Assembly (NCBI GenBank): GCA_030760725.1
Contig: JASWHV010000012.1
Location: 82,658,968-82,722,967 of the forward strand
Origin: Neostapfia colusana
Lineage: Eukaryota; Streptophyta; Magnoliopsida; Poales; Poaceae
Direction of reading: 5' to 3'
Length of the DNA stretch: 64,000 bases
Shown: positions 1-11,755 of the stretch, in pieces
Layout: every line of letters starts with the position of its first letter
Numbering within the stretch: position 1 is the first letter of the stretch
Made by a program: the position numbers and the translations under genes
Notes under the pieces: model-generated
Seen by the model: only the letters and a program-made list of their open reading frames with translations
Databases searched by the model: none
What the model was told of the DNA's origin: nothing

Positions 1-511
1 TCGTCAGCTGTGGCCGTGCAAGCGCGCGGTACATGGCGCAGGTCCAAGGCGAGGAATTCTTTCTCCAACATCTGCACGTGAAGCAGATAAGCAGCTAGCT
101 GTTGGTCATTGCAGGGGCATTCACCCTTAACTTGCTTGATAACTAGCTGGGAGTCGCCCTGCGCCAACAACTGGTGAGCGCCCAGAGACAGGACTGTCTT
201 TTAGGCCAAAGATGAGTGCTTCATACTCTGCCATGTTGTTGGTTGCCTTGGAATTGAGACGCACCATGTACCCAGACTGCTCCCCCGATGGCATGAGAAG
301 CAGTACGCCGGCACCGGCCCCCTGCTTTCGCGAGGAGCCGTCGAAGAAGAGCGTCCAGTGAGGCCCGGTGAAGACCGGAGCTCAGTACTTTGGTTCACCG
401 TCTTCGCGGCCCCTTGGGTCAGCCTTCGTTGGCGTCCACCCAGCCACGAAGCCAGCCAGTGCTTGGCTCTCGGCTGTCTGACGTGGTCGGGAGCTCAGCT
501 TGAACTCCGCC
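1..511 (-). pseudogene. Remnant of the second (plant-type) RNase H domain of element H
   Basis: The minus strand between about 398 and 1 encodes the start of the additional RNase H of Tat elements (…FFDGSSRK… and …NNMAEYEALIFGL…), matching C at about 27500-27990. One extra base near 205, relative to C, breaks the frame just after EALIFGL. Upstream, at about 511, the reading jumps into gag, so no reverse transcriptase precedes it. The role in intact relatives is removal of RNA from the RNA:DNA hybrid during reverse transcription. This copy cannot make an active enzyme. Confidence 0.7.
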
Positions 512-2445
512 GTCTTCGGGCTGTCTTCCGGCTTCGGAAGCTGGCAGTGAGTGCCAGCTCCGCCCTCCGGCTGCTCTGGCGCACTTGTCCGCCAGGCTGA
601 AGGGCTCGGAGGCATCGCAGACCTCTCTGGTTGCAAGCCTCCCAAGCATCTTCTTGTCCTGGACACTGTCGAAGTGCCGCCACCACAGAAGCACTTTGAA
701 TATGCAGAATGGTGTTGCGTACCTGGAAGAACCGCTGGATGAAGGAGCGCAGCGACTCCCCAGGTTGTTGCTTGATAGCTTGGAGGTCAAGCTCCGTGCC
801 GAGACGGGTGTAGGAGCTGCCGAAGTTGGCGATGAACTGCTGGCAGAGCTCTCCCCAGGAAGTTATGGAACCCTGAGGGAGGTTCATTAGCCAAGACCGG
901 GCTGGGCGGTCAAGGCGGCGGGGAAGTAGCTTGGCCATGACGGTCTCATCCCCTCCTGCGGCAAGTACGGCGGTGGAGTAGATCTGGAGGAACCCCGCCG
1001 GGTTGACGCTGCCGACGTACTTTTCGGGCAGGTGCGGCCGAAACTTGCGCGGCCACCTCGTGAAGCGGAGGTGGGGCTCCAGGGCCATACATCCTGCCCC
1101 TGTTGCTGCAGGTGTTGGTGCCGCGAACGCTTGGTTCGCCGCTAGCACAGTGTACCCCGGTATGGGCAAGGCTGCGCCATAGACCGGGGGCGCCGCTTGC
1201 AGGACATATGGCTGTGGCATATGCTGCGTGGCATATGCCTGGGGCAGAGTTCACGTGGCAAAAGTCTGCGCCTCAGGCAGGGTTGAGGCAGTCATCATGC
1301 TGACGCCGGCCTCTCGGCTGCGACGCCTTTCTCGTCGCCGCTCGAGGAACACTCGGGCGTCTTGGCCCAGGTGGCATCGTTCCAGCTCAGTCTTCAGGTC
1401 CGTCAACGGAAGCCTGGTGGAGCTGGAATCCGCCGTCTGTCCGTCAACCGTTGGCGTGCGCGTCAGCGACACAGCCGGTTGGCCGGAGCGTCGTCCCCGC
1501 CGAAGTCAAGGGTTTGCGGCGGCGACGACAAGACGGTCTACCTCGCGAATCCACTGCTGGGTCGCTGCCTGAGGTGCGTCCCCAGTAGGCGGATTGTGCA
1601 GTAGCGCTCTTGTTGCGGCTAGCGCACCCCCGCCGGGTACGCCCAGCACTACTGAAGACCTGACGCTGGTTGGAGCCTGCATTGCCGGGGTCGGCGCTGC
1701 CAGAGCCGGTTGCAGGCTCCCAGTGCAGGTACTGGTGCCGCGAACGCTTGGTTGCGCCTGGCACAGTGTACCCCGGTATGGGCAAGGTTGCGCCATAGGC
1801 CGGGGACGCCGCTTGCAGAGCACATGGTTGTGGCTTATGATGTGCGGCGTACGCCTGGGGCAGAGCTCGCGTAGCGAAGGTCTGCCCTCCAGGCTGGGTC
1901 GAGGCCGACGTCATGTTGTCGCCAGCCTCTTGAGTGCGACGCCTTTCTCGACGTCGCTCGAGAAACACTCGGGCATCTTGGCCCAAGTGGCACCGTTCCA
2001 GCTCTGTCCTCAGGTCCGTCGACGGAAGCCTGGTGGAGCTGGAGTCCGCCGTCTGCTCGCCAACCATTGGCGTGCGCATCAGCGACACAGCCAGTTGGCC
2101 GGAGCATCGTCCCCGCCGAAGTCGAGGGTTTGCGGCGGCAACGACGAGACGGTCTATCTCGCGAATCCACTGCTGGGTCGCTGCCTGAGGCGCGTCCCCA
2201 GCAGGCGGATTGTGCAGTAGCGCTCTTGCTGCGGCTGGCGCACCCCCGCCTGGTACGCCCAGCGCTACTGAAGACCTGACGCTGGTTGGAGCCTGCATTG
2301 CCGGAGTCGGCATTGCCGGAGTCGGCTGCTGGCTACCAGCTTGTGCCGACACACTCCGTCCTGAGTGCGTCGACATGTACTCCCCGCTGGACACGGTTCG
2401 CCGTGAACGTGGAGGAGAGTTTGCCGCTGAAGGAAGCTTGGTCAT
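512..2445 (-). pseudogene. Gag of element H, frameshifted and with an internal duplication
   Basis: The start is ATG 2445-2443, the same position relative to the leader as the start at 35545 in C (N-terminus MTKLPSA). The Gag core is readable around 1130-670: KFRPHLPEKY, FLQIYSTAV, SWLMNLPQG, SWGELC. Gag packages element RNA and forms the particle. A compensating +1/-1 shift changes a few residues near 915-930, and a further shift near 672 moves the reading to another frame (…KMLGRLATREV…, …SLADKCARAA…). A tandem duplication of about 617 bp repeats the N-terminal half. The zinc-finger region seen in C is lost in the deletion at about 511. It is a broken gene. Confidence 0.75.
1108..2338 (-). 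repeat. Tandem duplication of about 617 bp inside gag of element H
   Basis: Copy one (about 1725-2338) and copy two (about 1108-1724) are direct repeats. The segment GGTGCCGCGAACGCTTGG occurs near 1117 and 1735, and GACCTGACGCTGGTTGGAGC near 1658 and 2275. The junction near 1722-1730 shares a short GCAGG with the other edge, which suggests slippage or unequal exchange. The copies have drifted noticeably, so the event is not recent. Element C has a single copy. Confidence 0.75.
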
Positions 2446-2935
2446 CTTCGTCGGCGGAAACTCATCGCGCAAGGGGAAAAGCCCCCTACCTGGCGCGCCA
2501 AATGTCGAAGTGTTCGGTTGACACTTCCCCCGGGTCTGCACTGGGCAGCCCGCGGAGGTTCTTTTTTCGGTGGGGCTAGTCCCTTGCGGAGAGCTTGCGC
2601 GGATGGACGAGTTAGTAAGAGCTTGACGCGGTGAGTTTTACGTGGTTCAGGCCGCCGGAGCGTAAAACCCTACGTCCACGGCGAGCTATGGAGCTCGCTG
2701 TATTGCTTGCTGCTCAGGGCCAAAGTCCTGAGCTTGGGGGTGAGTTACAGCTTGGCAGTGTATGGCTAGCGTATGAGTTGCAGAGTACGAACCCAGGGGT
2801 GCGGATGGCTAGAGTCTGAACCCCTGCTAACGTCGCCTACCCGAGTCTTTTATAGTCCAAGACTCGGGTGGCTTACAAGGGGGGCCCAGGACCCGACAGG
2901 TGGTCCCGGGGAGATTGACTGTTATCTACCGTATC
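2446..2935 (-). other. 5' leader of element H, non-coding
   Basis: This lies between the 5' LTR (ending 2936 on the minus strand) and the gag ATG. It contains the family's conserved GGCGCGCCAGGTAGGGGG at about 2485-2502 (minus strand), also present in C at about 35590. The bases just inside the LTR (GATACGGTAGATAACAG, minus strand) are shared with C but I do not recognise the tRNA they would match. No ORF here is credible. Confidence 0.6.
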
Positions 2936-3629
2936 AGCAGTTATGCCGGTAGTTGTCTCTGGCGAAGGCTTCTGAGTCTTCGTCTTGCAGCCCTGCCCAT
3001 GCCGCATGCTAGTCGTAGTGGATGATGACGGCGGGGGCGGCATGGGATGTCTTGTCGCTGCGTTTATTGGCTGGCAGGCTCTGACACCGCACGCCAGTCT
3101 GTAATGCGACTGGGCGCAACGGCACCTGACAGAGGCGTGCTCCGCGTCTCCGCGTCTTGGGAAGATGTGGGCCTTGAATACCTTGTACGGGCAAGGTATG
3201 GGGCGTCTTTACGCCCGCTGCCTATCGCTCGGGGGCAGGCAGCGCCGTTCTGCTGGCCACGCGGCGGGCCCGGAGCCCTCCTCAGAGGAGAGGGGGGTCC
3301 GGCCCCGCGGGACACGTGGAGCCTTCGGACCTCTCCCCGCGGAGAAGGAGGTTGGGCTTCTGTCGGCCACGTGGCGTGCCCGGAGCTCTTCTCTGAGGAG
3401 AGGGAGGTCCGGCCCCGCCGGATACGTGGCACCTTCGGACCTCTCTCCCGCGGAGGGGGAGGTCCGGCTTCTGTATGCCACGTGGCGGGCCCGGAGCTCT
3501 ACTCTGAGGAGAGGGAGGTCCGGCCCCGCTGGAGGCGTGGCGCCTTCGGAGCTCTCCCTGCGGAGAAGGGCGAGTTCCTTAGGCATTTTCCCCTGTGCGC
3601 GGAGGAACCCCATATCGAGAGTACCGACA
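2936..3629 (-). repeat. 5' LTR of element H (694 bp, Tat clade)
   Basis: It aligns end to end with the C LTRs at 24487-25180 and 36007-36700, all 694 bp. On the minus strand it begins TGTCGGTACT and ends …CATAACTGCT, so the terminal TACA of its relatives has mutated. It holds nearly three tandem units of about 110 bp starting at 3255, 3366 and 3477. Each opens with a G-box-like GCCACGTGGC or a variant and contains GAGGTCCGG. A minus-strand AATAAA, shared with the C LTRs, is changed here (TTTATTGG at about 3062). Confidence 0.85.
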
Positions 3630-5109
3630 GTGACGAATTTTGAGCTCGATCGAGGGCGGTCATGGCGGGCACGGTCGGTCACACGGTGCCGGCCGACTTG
3701 CCGCCATCCCTGAACCCTTTTAACACCTTGTCGAGCTTCCTAGAGGTACACTGATGCTGTAGGGCCGTTTGTTTGAGTTATTGGCGGATTTAGAAACCAC
3801 GGTCGACGGTGTCGAACCTCAACCGAGGCTGCGGCACGTCGCCGAGCTATTTCCGGTCACCACCAGCCCGACCTGTCACCACCGACGTGTTCCTCGACGT
3901 CGACAACCCCCTGGCGGCGATTTTCAGACCATGGGAGGTCCGGCAGCGGCGAGCCGGCGAGCCCCGAGTCTGCTCCGGCGAGGTCGGCGGCGCGGGCGCG
4001 AGAGAACGGCAGGAGGAAGACGAAGCCGGCTGGCCCACGTGTCAGCGGCTGAAGAATTTAAATCGGGATCGGGTGTGGCCAGGGATCGGCTGTGCTGGCG
4101 CGCAAATACTCTGTGAGCTCCGGTGTGCCGGACACCTCCTCGCTCGACACGTGTGGTATCCCCGGTGTGCCGGACACCTCCGCGCTCGACACGTGTCCCC
4201 GCGGGCCCCGAGAGTTTAAACTTTTCCCCCGATTTTCAGAATTCTTCCAAACTTCAAATCCTCATAACTTTGGCTAGAAAGCTCCAAATCGGGTGAACCA
4301 AATTTTGTTGGATTCAGCTCTCTGAGCACTTTCCAGCAATACCAAATTCAGCTCATGAAAGTGAATAGTTTTCCAGAATTAAATCCCTAAAGTTTAAACT
4401 GTTGGGAATTTTATCTGGAAAACTACTTTATGAAAAATTCTGTAATTTGGCTGAAAGGTTCATTGGAAAATCCCTGAATCCCAGTAAATTTTCAGACTCA
4501 TCCAAGTTCATTTAGTTACCCTAATTGGGTGATTAAGGGAACTGCCCAGAGAAAATAGAAAAAATGTGCAGGAACATTTTTCAGATTTTCTCCAATCTTA
4601 ATTAGGACATAACCTTCTGTAGAATTCTTCAAATGACAGCCAACTCCATTAGAACCATCCTAAATTCTAGTTTCCAGAAAGTAAGGGTTGGAGCCATGAA
4701 AAACCCTGGAACTAGTTAGAGGCTCAAATATTGACCAAATGGGCTTTTATTTGTACAACGTTCAAATGAAACTTGGTCAAGACTCTGGTTAGGACCCTAC
4801 CAAGTCACCATAAAAATTTCAGAACCAAAGGGGAGGGATAGCTAGAGTTATTAGTAATCAAGTATTCAAGTTTACACATTACACTTAATTTGACATGTAG
4901 TATTTCAATAACGTGTAGTCGCTGAAGGCAAGGAAGCTCCGGAGGTTCTGGACTTCCTTCTCCCAGACGAAGAACTAACTACTGACCAGCAGCAACAAGG
5001 CAAGCCCCGGTTTGCATTAACCCTTTTATAAGTTTTACTTTGTTTACATGAGTCATGGGAAGTATGATTGTGCATTAGGTGTAGGATGAATGGAACCCCA
5101 CTTGCATAA
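3630..5109 (+). repeat. Fragment of a long LTR related to that of element G
   Basis: From about 3990 to 5109 it aligns with 54410-55515 in the LTR of element G. Shared segments include ATTTAAATCGGGATCGGG, CTCATAACTTTGGCTAGAAAG and TTGGATTCAGCTCTCTGAGC. The part 3630-3990 is GC-rich and matches G only weakly. No terminal TG or CA is visible: the left end is cut by element H and the right end by the Tekay LTR at 5110. No gene is visible in it. Confidence 0.65.
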
Positions 5110-8100
5110 TGTAACACCCCAAATTTTGATTCAAATCTCTAAACCATGTTCAGAGGGGAATTTAAAAATTTTTGGACGTGTTGCATGTTTTGCAAAAATT
5201 CAAATTCAAACTGGAATTCAAATTATACCCAAAACAGAAAAGAAATGGAAAAAGAAAAAGAGAAACGGGAAAAAACCGGCCAGTGGGCCGAAACCCGCCA
5301 GCCGGCCCAGTTTCCCAGTGCCAGCCCGCCCCCGCGCGCGCCGCGCTGTCTCTCACAGACAGGTGGGACCCGCATGTCATCCCTAACCCTGAGCGTCTGC
5401 GGCCCGGACTTTCCCCCCGAGCGCGCGCGATCTTAACCGATCGAAAAACCGCGTTCCCCAGCCGAATTCCGGTCCCAGAAGAATCCAACTCGATCACAAC
5501 TGACCCACCGCCCTCCCCCGGCTATAAAAACCCCAGCCCCGATCGGTTTTTCCCACGCGATCGCCGATTTTTACTCCGGTGAGCACCGAGACTTCGCCGG
5601 TGAATTCTGGCCGATCTAAGCTCGGAAACTCTGATCTAACTCGCTGGTCTTGATCCACCGCCTCCGGGGAACCTTGCAGGTGCAGAAAACTCGGAGAGTT
5701 ACGGTGTAAATCCAGCGCCGACGAGCTTCGCCGTGGTTTTGCCTCGGACCTCGCCGCCGATCACTTTCCAGGACTCCCGAGCTCAAGAAAACCCCCGAGG
5801 TGAGATCCCTGACCTCCCCTCTACCGATCTAGGCCATAAGATCACAGTTCTAGGCAGAATTCTCGAGGATCCGGAACTTTCCGGCGAGATCGCCGCTTCC
5901 CGCCGCCGTGCGCCGCCGGCAGCGCCGCCCGCGCTCGATCAGAGCGACGTGGCCGCTTGTGCGCCGTTTATTTTAAATCGCACGGTAGACTTTAAATCCC
6001 CGCGTACCGGTTCGATGTTATAATCTCAGCCGTCGGTTTAAAATCGAACGGTCCACGTCAGCCCCGCATTATAAAGACTGGAATTCTTACGTGCTACCCC
6101 CTGGGGTTCTCTGGAATTGAGAGCTAGCCCCGGAAACTTCAGATCTAGCCCCTGGAACTCCAGAAAATCATGTAAATTCATTTAAAAATCAGTTTTAGCC
6201 CCTAGACTTAATAAAAATTAGGAAAAACACCTCTGATAAGTGTATCTAGACCCCTGGAAATTATGAAAATGATGTTATAGACCCTGTAATGGGTGAGTTC
6301 ATTATTTTAGCCCTGTTTAGTATTTAATTTAGAAAATTGAATATGTAACTAGTGTTTAAAAATTAAAAAGTAGGGACAAACATAATTGTCAAAGTTAATT
6401 AAAAACTTTCTCAGTACTTAGGAAACTTTGGAGTGAGATAAAAATATATTTTGGGATGAAATGAATCTGTTTCATTTATTAATCACATTTATTAGTATAG
6501 GGACACATTTTTAAGTAAAGAATAGTTATAGAAAAATAGGGAAAATAATTATGAAATAGTTTACATCAGAGGCCAAGGTTAAAATATGTTATTAAAATAA
6601 TTTAGGACCAGAACATATACTGTTTAGATGATGGGTATTACTAATTTCATAATAAAATACACAATTATGCATAGGAATATAAATATGAAAATATAGCAAC
6701 TAGTAAATGACAAATGGAGTTTTTAAAATACAAAGGGTTCAGTTTAGGGTTGGTAGAAATTATGAAGGCACATATGGGGAAGAAAAATACTTTTCATACA
6801 CACTTGGTAGTAAAAAGGTGTAGTAGTTGAATATAAGAAATTTATTGGAAACCCATATAAATAGTATGTAAGTATAAATGTGGACACAAAAGTAGGAATC
6901 ATATATACATGGTTAAAAGTGCATGCAAGCCACAGATCAACACACAAAGTAACCACAATACATATAATGGTAAAGAACTTTCATAAATATGAATGTGTGG
7001 TTTGTATAAAGTAGAAGTGTGAACTATGTCTTATGATTGCTGTTTTTCTTTTGCTATGTGTGATTGTATGAAGTAGAACCTGTTCAAGAGCAAGTTAACC
7101 CTTTCCAAGATCAGGACTACCAATTTCAAGAGCAGCAAGAAGGAGGCAAGTGTTCTTGACCACTTTGATCCTATGCTAGGATGTGTAGATAGAATTATTT
7201 GCATTGTCAAGTTAAATATGAAACCCATGCTAGGAAGTTTCCCTAGAATTGCATTACCTTGTTTCCTTGAAGCTTGGGTTGGGATTTATTTTACCATGTC
7301 ATTTATTTACATGCATATGCTTAGCCATGCTTAGAATGGGATATTTGGGATATGAGATCATCAGTTTACTTTACCATACTCTTGAATGAGATATTGTGAG
7401 TTATGTAGAGGTAGGGATCAAGGCAAGTTGGATGTTTTGGTTGTGTGCTGGGTGCATGAGACTCGGGTTTGTGTTTAGTACTTGCCTGGATTCTAAGGAC
7501 CGGTTCATGGAGCATGTAACCTGGCTTTACAGTGCCAACCACATGCTGAGATGGGGCAGCTTGGCCAATTAATTAGGTGTATCCCCGGCGTAGTATGGGT
7601 GTGTTGGATGGTGCGGGGAATAGGTGTCAGCTGGACTACCATATGAACCGCAAGGCTCAAGAGGAGGCCACTGCAGCGGGGTTGGAGCCTCTTGTATGCT
7701 GTTAGGGGTGAAACCTCAGTGGGCCCATGCTCGTCGGGAATCCCTTTGTAAAGGCTTCGTAGTGATCTCCTGGCTACACACCTAGGAAGTGTGAATGTGG
7801 TTCGGAGCCACTGGCATAATGGAGGTTCTTTTAGTCCACCCGGCAACGGGGGATGAAATCACTACATGTGGGTACAGTGGTACTAACTCTACAGAGTCAA
7901 AACTGTCATGACAGCCGTGCTCACGGTCAAGAGCGGCTTGGACTTATAAATGATTAGAGGATGATTATTTTGGAAGTTGTGGATGTTAAGCGGGGAGCTT
8001 AACATTGGAAATGATGTTATGGTTATTTGGTTATGATGATGGGATGGGAGATTGGGACCATTTCAGTTGTGTAGTAATGTAGGTGCTTAATAAGCTAAGG

Positions 8101-8319
8101 TGATAGTTATTAATTGCGTAGTGCTTTAACCATGAGTTCAACCTCTCCTTGTTCTAGCCATGCATGATATAATTTTCCCACACTTGCTGAGTACCATTGG
8201 TACTCAACATTGCATATTTGTTGGTTTATATTGCTGCTCAGGTCAAGATAATGAGGTGGTGTATAATGACCAAGACTTTGGACCCGAAGAAGTTTTCTAG
8301 GTTCATGGAGACCCCCGGG
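5110..8319 (+). repeat. Tekay-type LTR lacking its 3' end
   Basis: It starts TGTAACACCCC and runs parallel to the complete LTR at 8320-11738 until …GACCCCCGGG. There it stops exactly where the next LTR begins. The missing tail corresponds to 11510-11738 (about 229 bp). TATAAAAA lies at 5523-5530. The break at an LTR terminus suggests that the neighbouring element once integrated into this LTR at CCGGG. The remaining 229 bp are not found elsewhere in the window as a separate piece. Confidence 0.85.
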
Positions 8320-8725
8320 TGTAACACCCCAAAATTTGATTCAAAACTCTAAACCATGCTCAGAGGGGAATTTAAAAATTTTTTGACGTGTTGCATGTTT
8401 TGCAAAAATTCAAATTCAAACTGGAATTCATATTATACTCAAAACAGAAAAGAAATGGAAAAAGAAAAAGGAAAACGGGAAAAAAACCGGCCAGTGGGCC
8501 GAAACCCGCCAGCCGGCCCAGCTACTCCCGCGCTAGCCCGCCCCCGCGCGCGCCGCGCTGCCTCTCACCGACGGGTGGGACCCGCCTGTCATCCCTAACC
8601 CCGCGACCCCGGACTCTCTCTCGCGCGCGCGATCGCAACCGATCGGGAAACCCGTCCCCGCAGCCCGAATTCTGGTCCCAAACGACTCAAACTCGATCGC
8701 AACAGACCCACCGCCCTCCCCCGGC

Positions 8726-8733
8726 TATAAAAA
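8726..8733 (+). promoter_or_regulatory. TATA box of the element A LTR
   Basis: TATAAAAA follows a GC-rich block (CCTCCCCCGGC). It is conserved in all Tekay-type LTRs here: 5523-5530, 37150-37157 and 46422-46429 on plus; 34551-34558 on minus; and as TATAAAAC at 17939-17946 and 23358-23365 on minus in B. Transcription would start about 30 bp downstream. The start itself is inferred. Confidence 0.7.
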
Positions 8734-9002
8734 CCCCAGCTCCGATCAGTTTTTCCCACGCGATCGCCGATTTTTACTCCGGTGAGCACCGAGACTTTGC
8801 CGGTGAATTCTGGCCGATCTAAGCTCGGAAACTCTGATCTAACTCGCTGGTCTTGATCCACCGCCTCCGGGGAACTTTGCAGGTGCAGAAAACTCGGAGA
8901 GTTACGGTGTAAACACAGCGCCGACGAGCTTCGCCGTGGTTTTGCCTCGGACCTCGCCACCGATCACTTTCCAGGACCCCCGAGCTCGAGAAAACCCCCG
9001 AG

Positions 9003-9008
9003 GTGAGA
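9003..9008 (+). other. Candidate 5' splice site in the transcribed LTR leader
   Basis: CCGAG|GTGAGAT matches the plant 5' splice consensus and lies downstream of the TATA box. Its natural partner would be the TTTTAG at 11949-11954, directly before the ORF0 ATG. The site is kept in most LTR copies (for example 46699 and, on minus, B and F). It is changed to GAG|ATGAGAT at 37427 in the 5' LTR of D. This is inference from sequence only. Confidence 0.35.
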
Positions 9009-11084
9009 TCCCTGACCTCCCCTCTACCGATCTACGCCATAAGATCACAGTTCTAGGTAGAATTCTCGCGGATCCGAAACTTTCCGGCGAGTTCGCCGCT
9101 TCCCGCCGCCGTGCGCCGCCGGCAGCGCCGCCCGCGCTCGATCAGAGCGACGTGGCAGCTTGTGCGCCGTTTATTTTAAATCGCACGGTAGACTTTAAAA
9201 CCCCGCGTACCGGTTCGATGTTATAATCTCAGCCGTCGGTTTAAAATCGGACGGTCCACGTCAGCCCCGCGTTATAAAGACTGAAATTCTTACGTGCTAC
9301 CCCCTGGGGTTCTCTGGAATTGAGAGCTAGCCCCGGAAACTTCAGATCTAGCCCCTGGAACTCTAGAAAATCATGTAAATTCATTTAAAAATCAGTTTTA
9401 GCCCCTGGACTTAATAGAAATTAGGAAAAACACCTCTGATAAGTGTAGCTAGACCCCTGGAAATTATGAAAATAATATTATAGACCCTGTAATGGGGTGA
9501 GTTCATTATTTTAACCCTGTTTAGTATTTAATTTAGAAAATTGAATATGTAACTAGTGTTTAAAAATTAAAAAGGGGGACAAACATAATTTTCAAAATTA
9601 AGTAAAAACTTTCTCAGTACTTAGATAATTTTGGAGTGAGATAAAAGTATATTTTTGGGTTGAAATAAATCTGTTTCATCTATTATTCACATTTAGGGAC
9701 ACATTTTTAAGTAAATAATAGTTATAGAAAAATAGGGAAAATAATTATGAAATGGTCTACATCAGAAGCCAAGGTCAAAAGATGTTATTAAATCATTTAG
9801 GACCAGAACCTATTCTGTTTAGATGATGTGTATTACTAGTTTTATAATAAAATACCCAATTATGCATAGGAATATAAATCTGAAAATATAGCAACTAGTA
9901 AATGATAAATGGAGTTTTTAAAGTCCAAAGAGTTCAGTTTAGGGTTGATAGAAATTATGAAAGCACATATGGGGAAGAATAATACTTTTCATACACACTT
10001 GGTAGTAAAAAGGTGAAGTAGTTGAATATAAGAAATTTATTGGAAACCCCTATAAATAATACGTAAGTATAAAGGTGGACACAAAAGTAGGAATCATATA
10101 CACATGGTTAAAAGTGCATGCAAGCCACAACTCAACACACATAAAGTAACCACAACACATATAATGGTAAAGAACTTTTATAAATATGAATGTGTGGTTT
10201 GTATGAAGTAGAAGTGTGAACTATGTCTTATGATTGTTGTTTTTCTTTTGCTATGTGTGATGGTATGAAGTAGAACCTGTTCAAGAGCAAGTTATTTCTT
10301 TTCAAGATCAGGACTACCAATTTCAAGAGCAGCAAGAAGGAGGCAAGTGTCCTTGACCACTTTGATCCTATGCTAGGATGTGTAGATAGAATTATTTGCA
10401 TTGTCAAATGAAATATGAAACCCATGCTAGGAAAGTTTCCCTAGAATTGCATTACCTTGTTTCCTTGTAGCTTGGGTTGGGATTTAATTTGTCATGTCAT
10501 TTATTTACATGCATTTGCTTAGCCATACTTAGAATGGGATATTTGGGAAATGAGATCATCAGTTTATATTACCATACTCTTGAATGAGATATTGTGAGTT
10601 ATGTAGAGGTAGGGATCAAGGCAAGTTGGATGTTTTGGTTGTGTGCTGGGTGCACGAGACTTGGGTTTGTGTTTAGTACTTGCCTGGATCCTAAGGACCG
10701 GTTCATGGAGCATGTAACCCGGCTTTACAGTGCCAACCACATGCTGAGATGGGGCAGCTTAGCCAATTAATTAGGTGTATCCCCGGCGTAGTATGGGTGT
10801 GTTGGATGGTGCGGGGAGTAGGTGTCAGCTGGACTACCATATGAACCGCAAGGCTCAAGAGGGGGCCACTGCAGCGGGGTTGGAGCCTCTTGTATGCTGT
10901 TAGGGGTGAAACCTCAGTGGGCCCACGCTCGTCGGGAATCCCTTTGTAAAGGCTTCGTAGTGATCTCTTGGCCGCACACCTGGGAAGTGTGAATGTGGAT
11001 CGTAGCCACTGGCATAATGGAGGTTCTTTTAGTCCACCCGGCAACGGGGGATAAAATCACTACTTGTGGGTACAGTGGTACAAA

Positions 11085-11124
11085 CTCTGCAGAGTTAAAA
11101 CTGTCTTGACAGCCGTGCTCACGG
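11085..11124 (+). other. Cluster of three short palindromes in the LTR
   Basis: Within 40 bp are CTCTGCAGAG (11085-11094), CTGTCTTGACAG (11101-11112) and CCGTGCTCACGG (11113-11124). Each can fold on itself or pair between two RNA copies. The same cluster is at 39512-39551 and near 48782-48822, 7888-7928, 15500-15540 (minus) and 32270-32310 (minus). No ORF explains the conservation. Confidence 0.5.
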
Positions 11125-11634
11125 TTAAGAGCGGCCTGGACTTATTCATGATTAGAGGATTGATGGTTTTGGAAGTTAAGCGAGGAGCTTAACATTGGAA
11201 ATGATGTTATGGTTATTGGATTATGATGATGGGATGGGAGATTGGGACCATTTCACCTGTGTAGTAATGTAAGTGCTTAATAAGCTAAGGTGATAGGTAT
11301 TAATTGCGTAGTGCTTTAACCATGAGTTCAACCTCTCCTTGTTCTAGCCATGCATGATATAATTTTCCCACACTTGCTGAGTACCATTGGTACTCAACCT
11401 TGCATATTTGTTGGTTTATATTGCTGCTCAGGTCAAGATAATGTGGTGGTGTATAATGACCAAGACTTTGGACCCAAGAAAGGATTTTAGGTTTATGAAG
11501 ACCCCCGGGCAACGCCTGTGATGGAGCCCTAAAGAATAATATTCCGCTGCTAGTTTATTTACTTGTGATGAAGCATTTGTGTCCATTGAGACATTTGCGA
11601 TGTAAGACTTATTTATATTCGACACCTGGCTTGT

Positions 11635-11640
11635 AATAAA
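11635..11640 (+). promoter_or_regulatory. Poly(A) signal of the element A LTR
   Basis: AATAAA lies about 100 bp before the LTR end. The same motif is at 40070-40075 in the LTR of D. If used, almost the whole LTR after the TATA box would be transcribed (a very long R region). Confidence 0.45.
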
Positions 11641-11742
11641 TGATGCTTCACTATTTGTCATCACATGTATGAGAAAATGATCCTGGCATACATGTGATAT
11701 TCACTTGGTTGTTTCCTTCGGAAAAACCAGGTGTGACAGAGG

Positions 11743-11755
11743 TGGTATCAGAGCC
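11743..11755 (+). promoter_or_regulatory. Primer binding site, tRNA-iMet (element A)
   Basis: TGGTATCAGAGCC starts four bases after the LTR end. It complements the 3' end of plant initiator methionine tRNA, the usual primer for minus-strand synthesis in this clade. Confidence 0.9.

Larger units (their letters stand above)
1..3629 (-). mobile_element. Tat-clade Ty3/gypsy element H, 5' part, cut by the window edge
   Basis: Reading leftward from 3629 there is a 694-bp LTR, a leader, gag and then an RNase H remnant that runs off position 1. The order and sequence match the better-kept element C at 24487-36700, so this is the same family on the minus strand. Between gag and RNase H, at about 511, the protease, reverse transcriptase and first RNase H present in C are missing (roughly 2.9 kb). 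H is therefore an internally deleted, non-autonomous or dead copy. Its right border at 3629 abuts a long-LTR fragment (3630-5109). The second LTR and the matching target duplication lie outside the window. Confidence 0.85.
8320..11738 (+). repeat. 5' LTR of element A (3419 bp)
   Basis: It begins TGTAACACCCC and ends GGTGTGACA, followed three bases later by a tRNA-iMet primer site. The order inside is a GC-rich promoter part with TATAAAAA, a G+C-rich transcribed leader, an AT-rich middle (about 9350-10700), a conserved block at about 10700-11130 and a poly(A) signal near the end. ORFs inside it are not conserved as ATG-started proteins, so I call none. Confidence 0.9.

Noticed and set aside
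5733..6023. 96-codon ORF in the Tekay LTR leader (also 8936-9226, 17446-17736, 22865-23155, 34058-34348)
   Set aside because: It lies in the GC-rich leader after the TATA box, starts mostly at GTG- or TTG-like codons, and its frame carries no recognisable domain. It is more likely untranslated leader sequence.
10703..11044. 113-codon ORF antisense to the Tekay LTRs, also at 7505-7846, 15581-15922, 21020-21361 and 48400-48741
   Set aside because: It has no ATG at its start, is broken in the LTR at 39100-39450, and overlaps a block conserved at DNA level. Copies are young and related, so openness is expected by chance.
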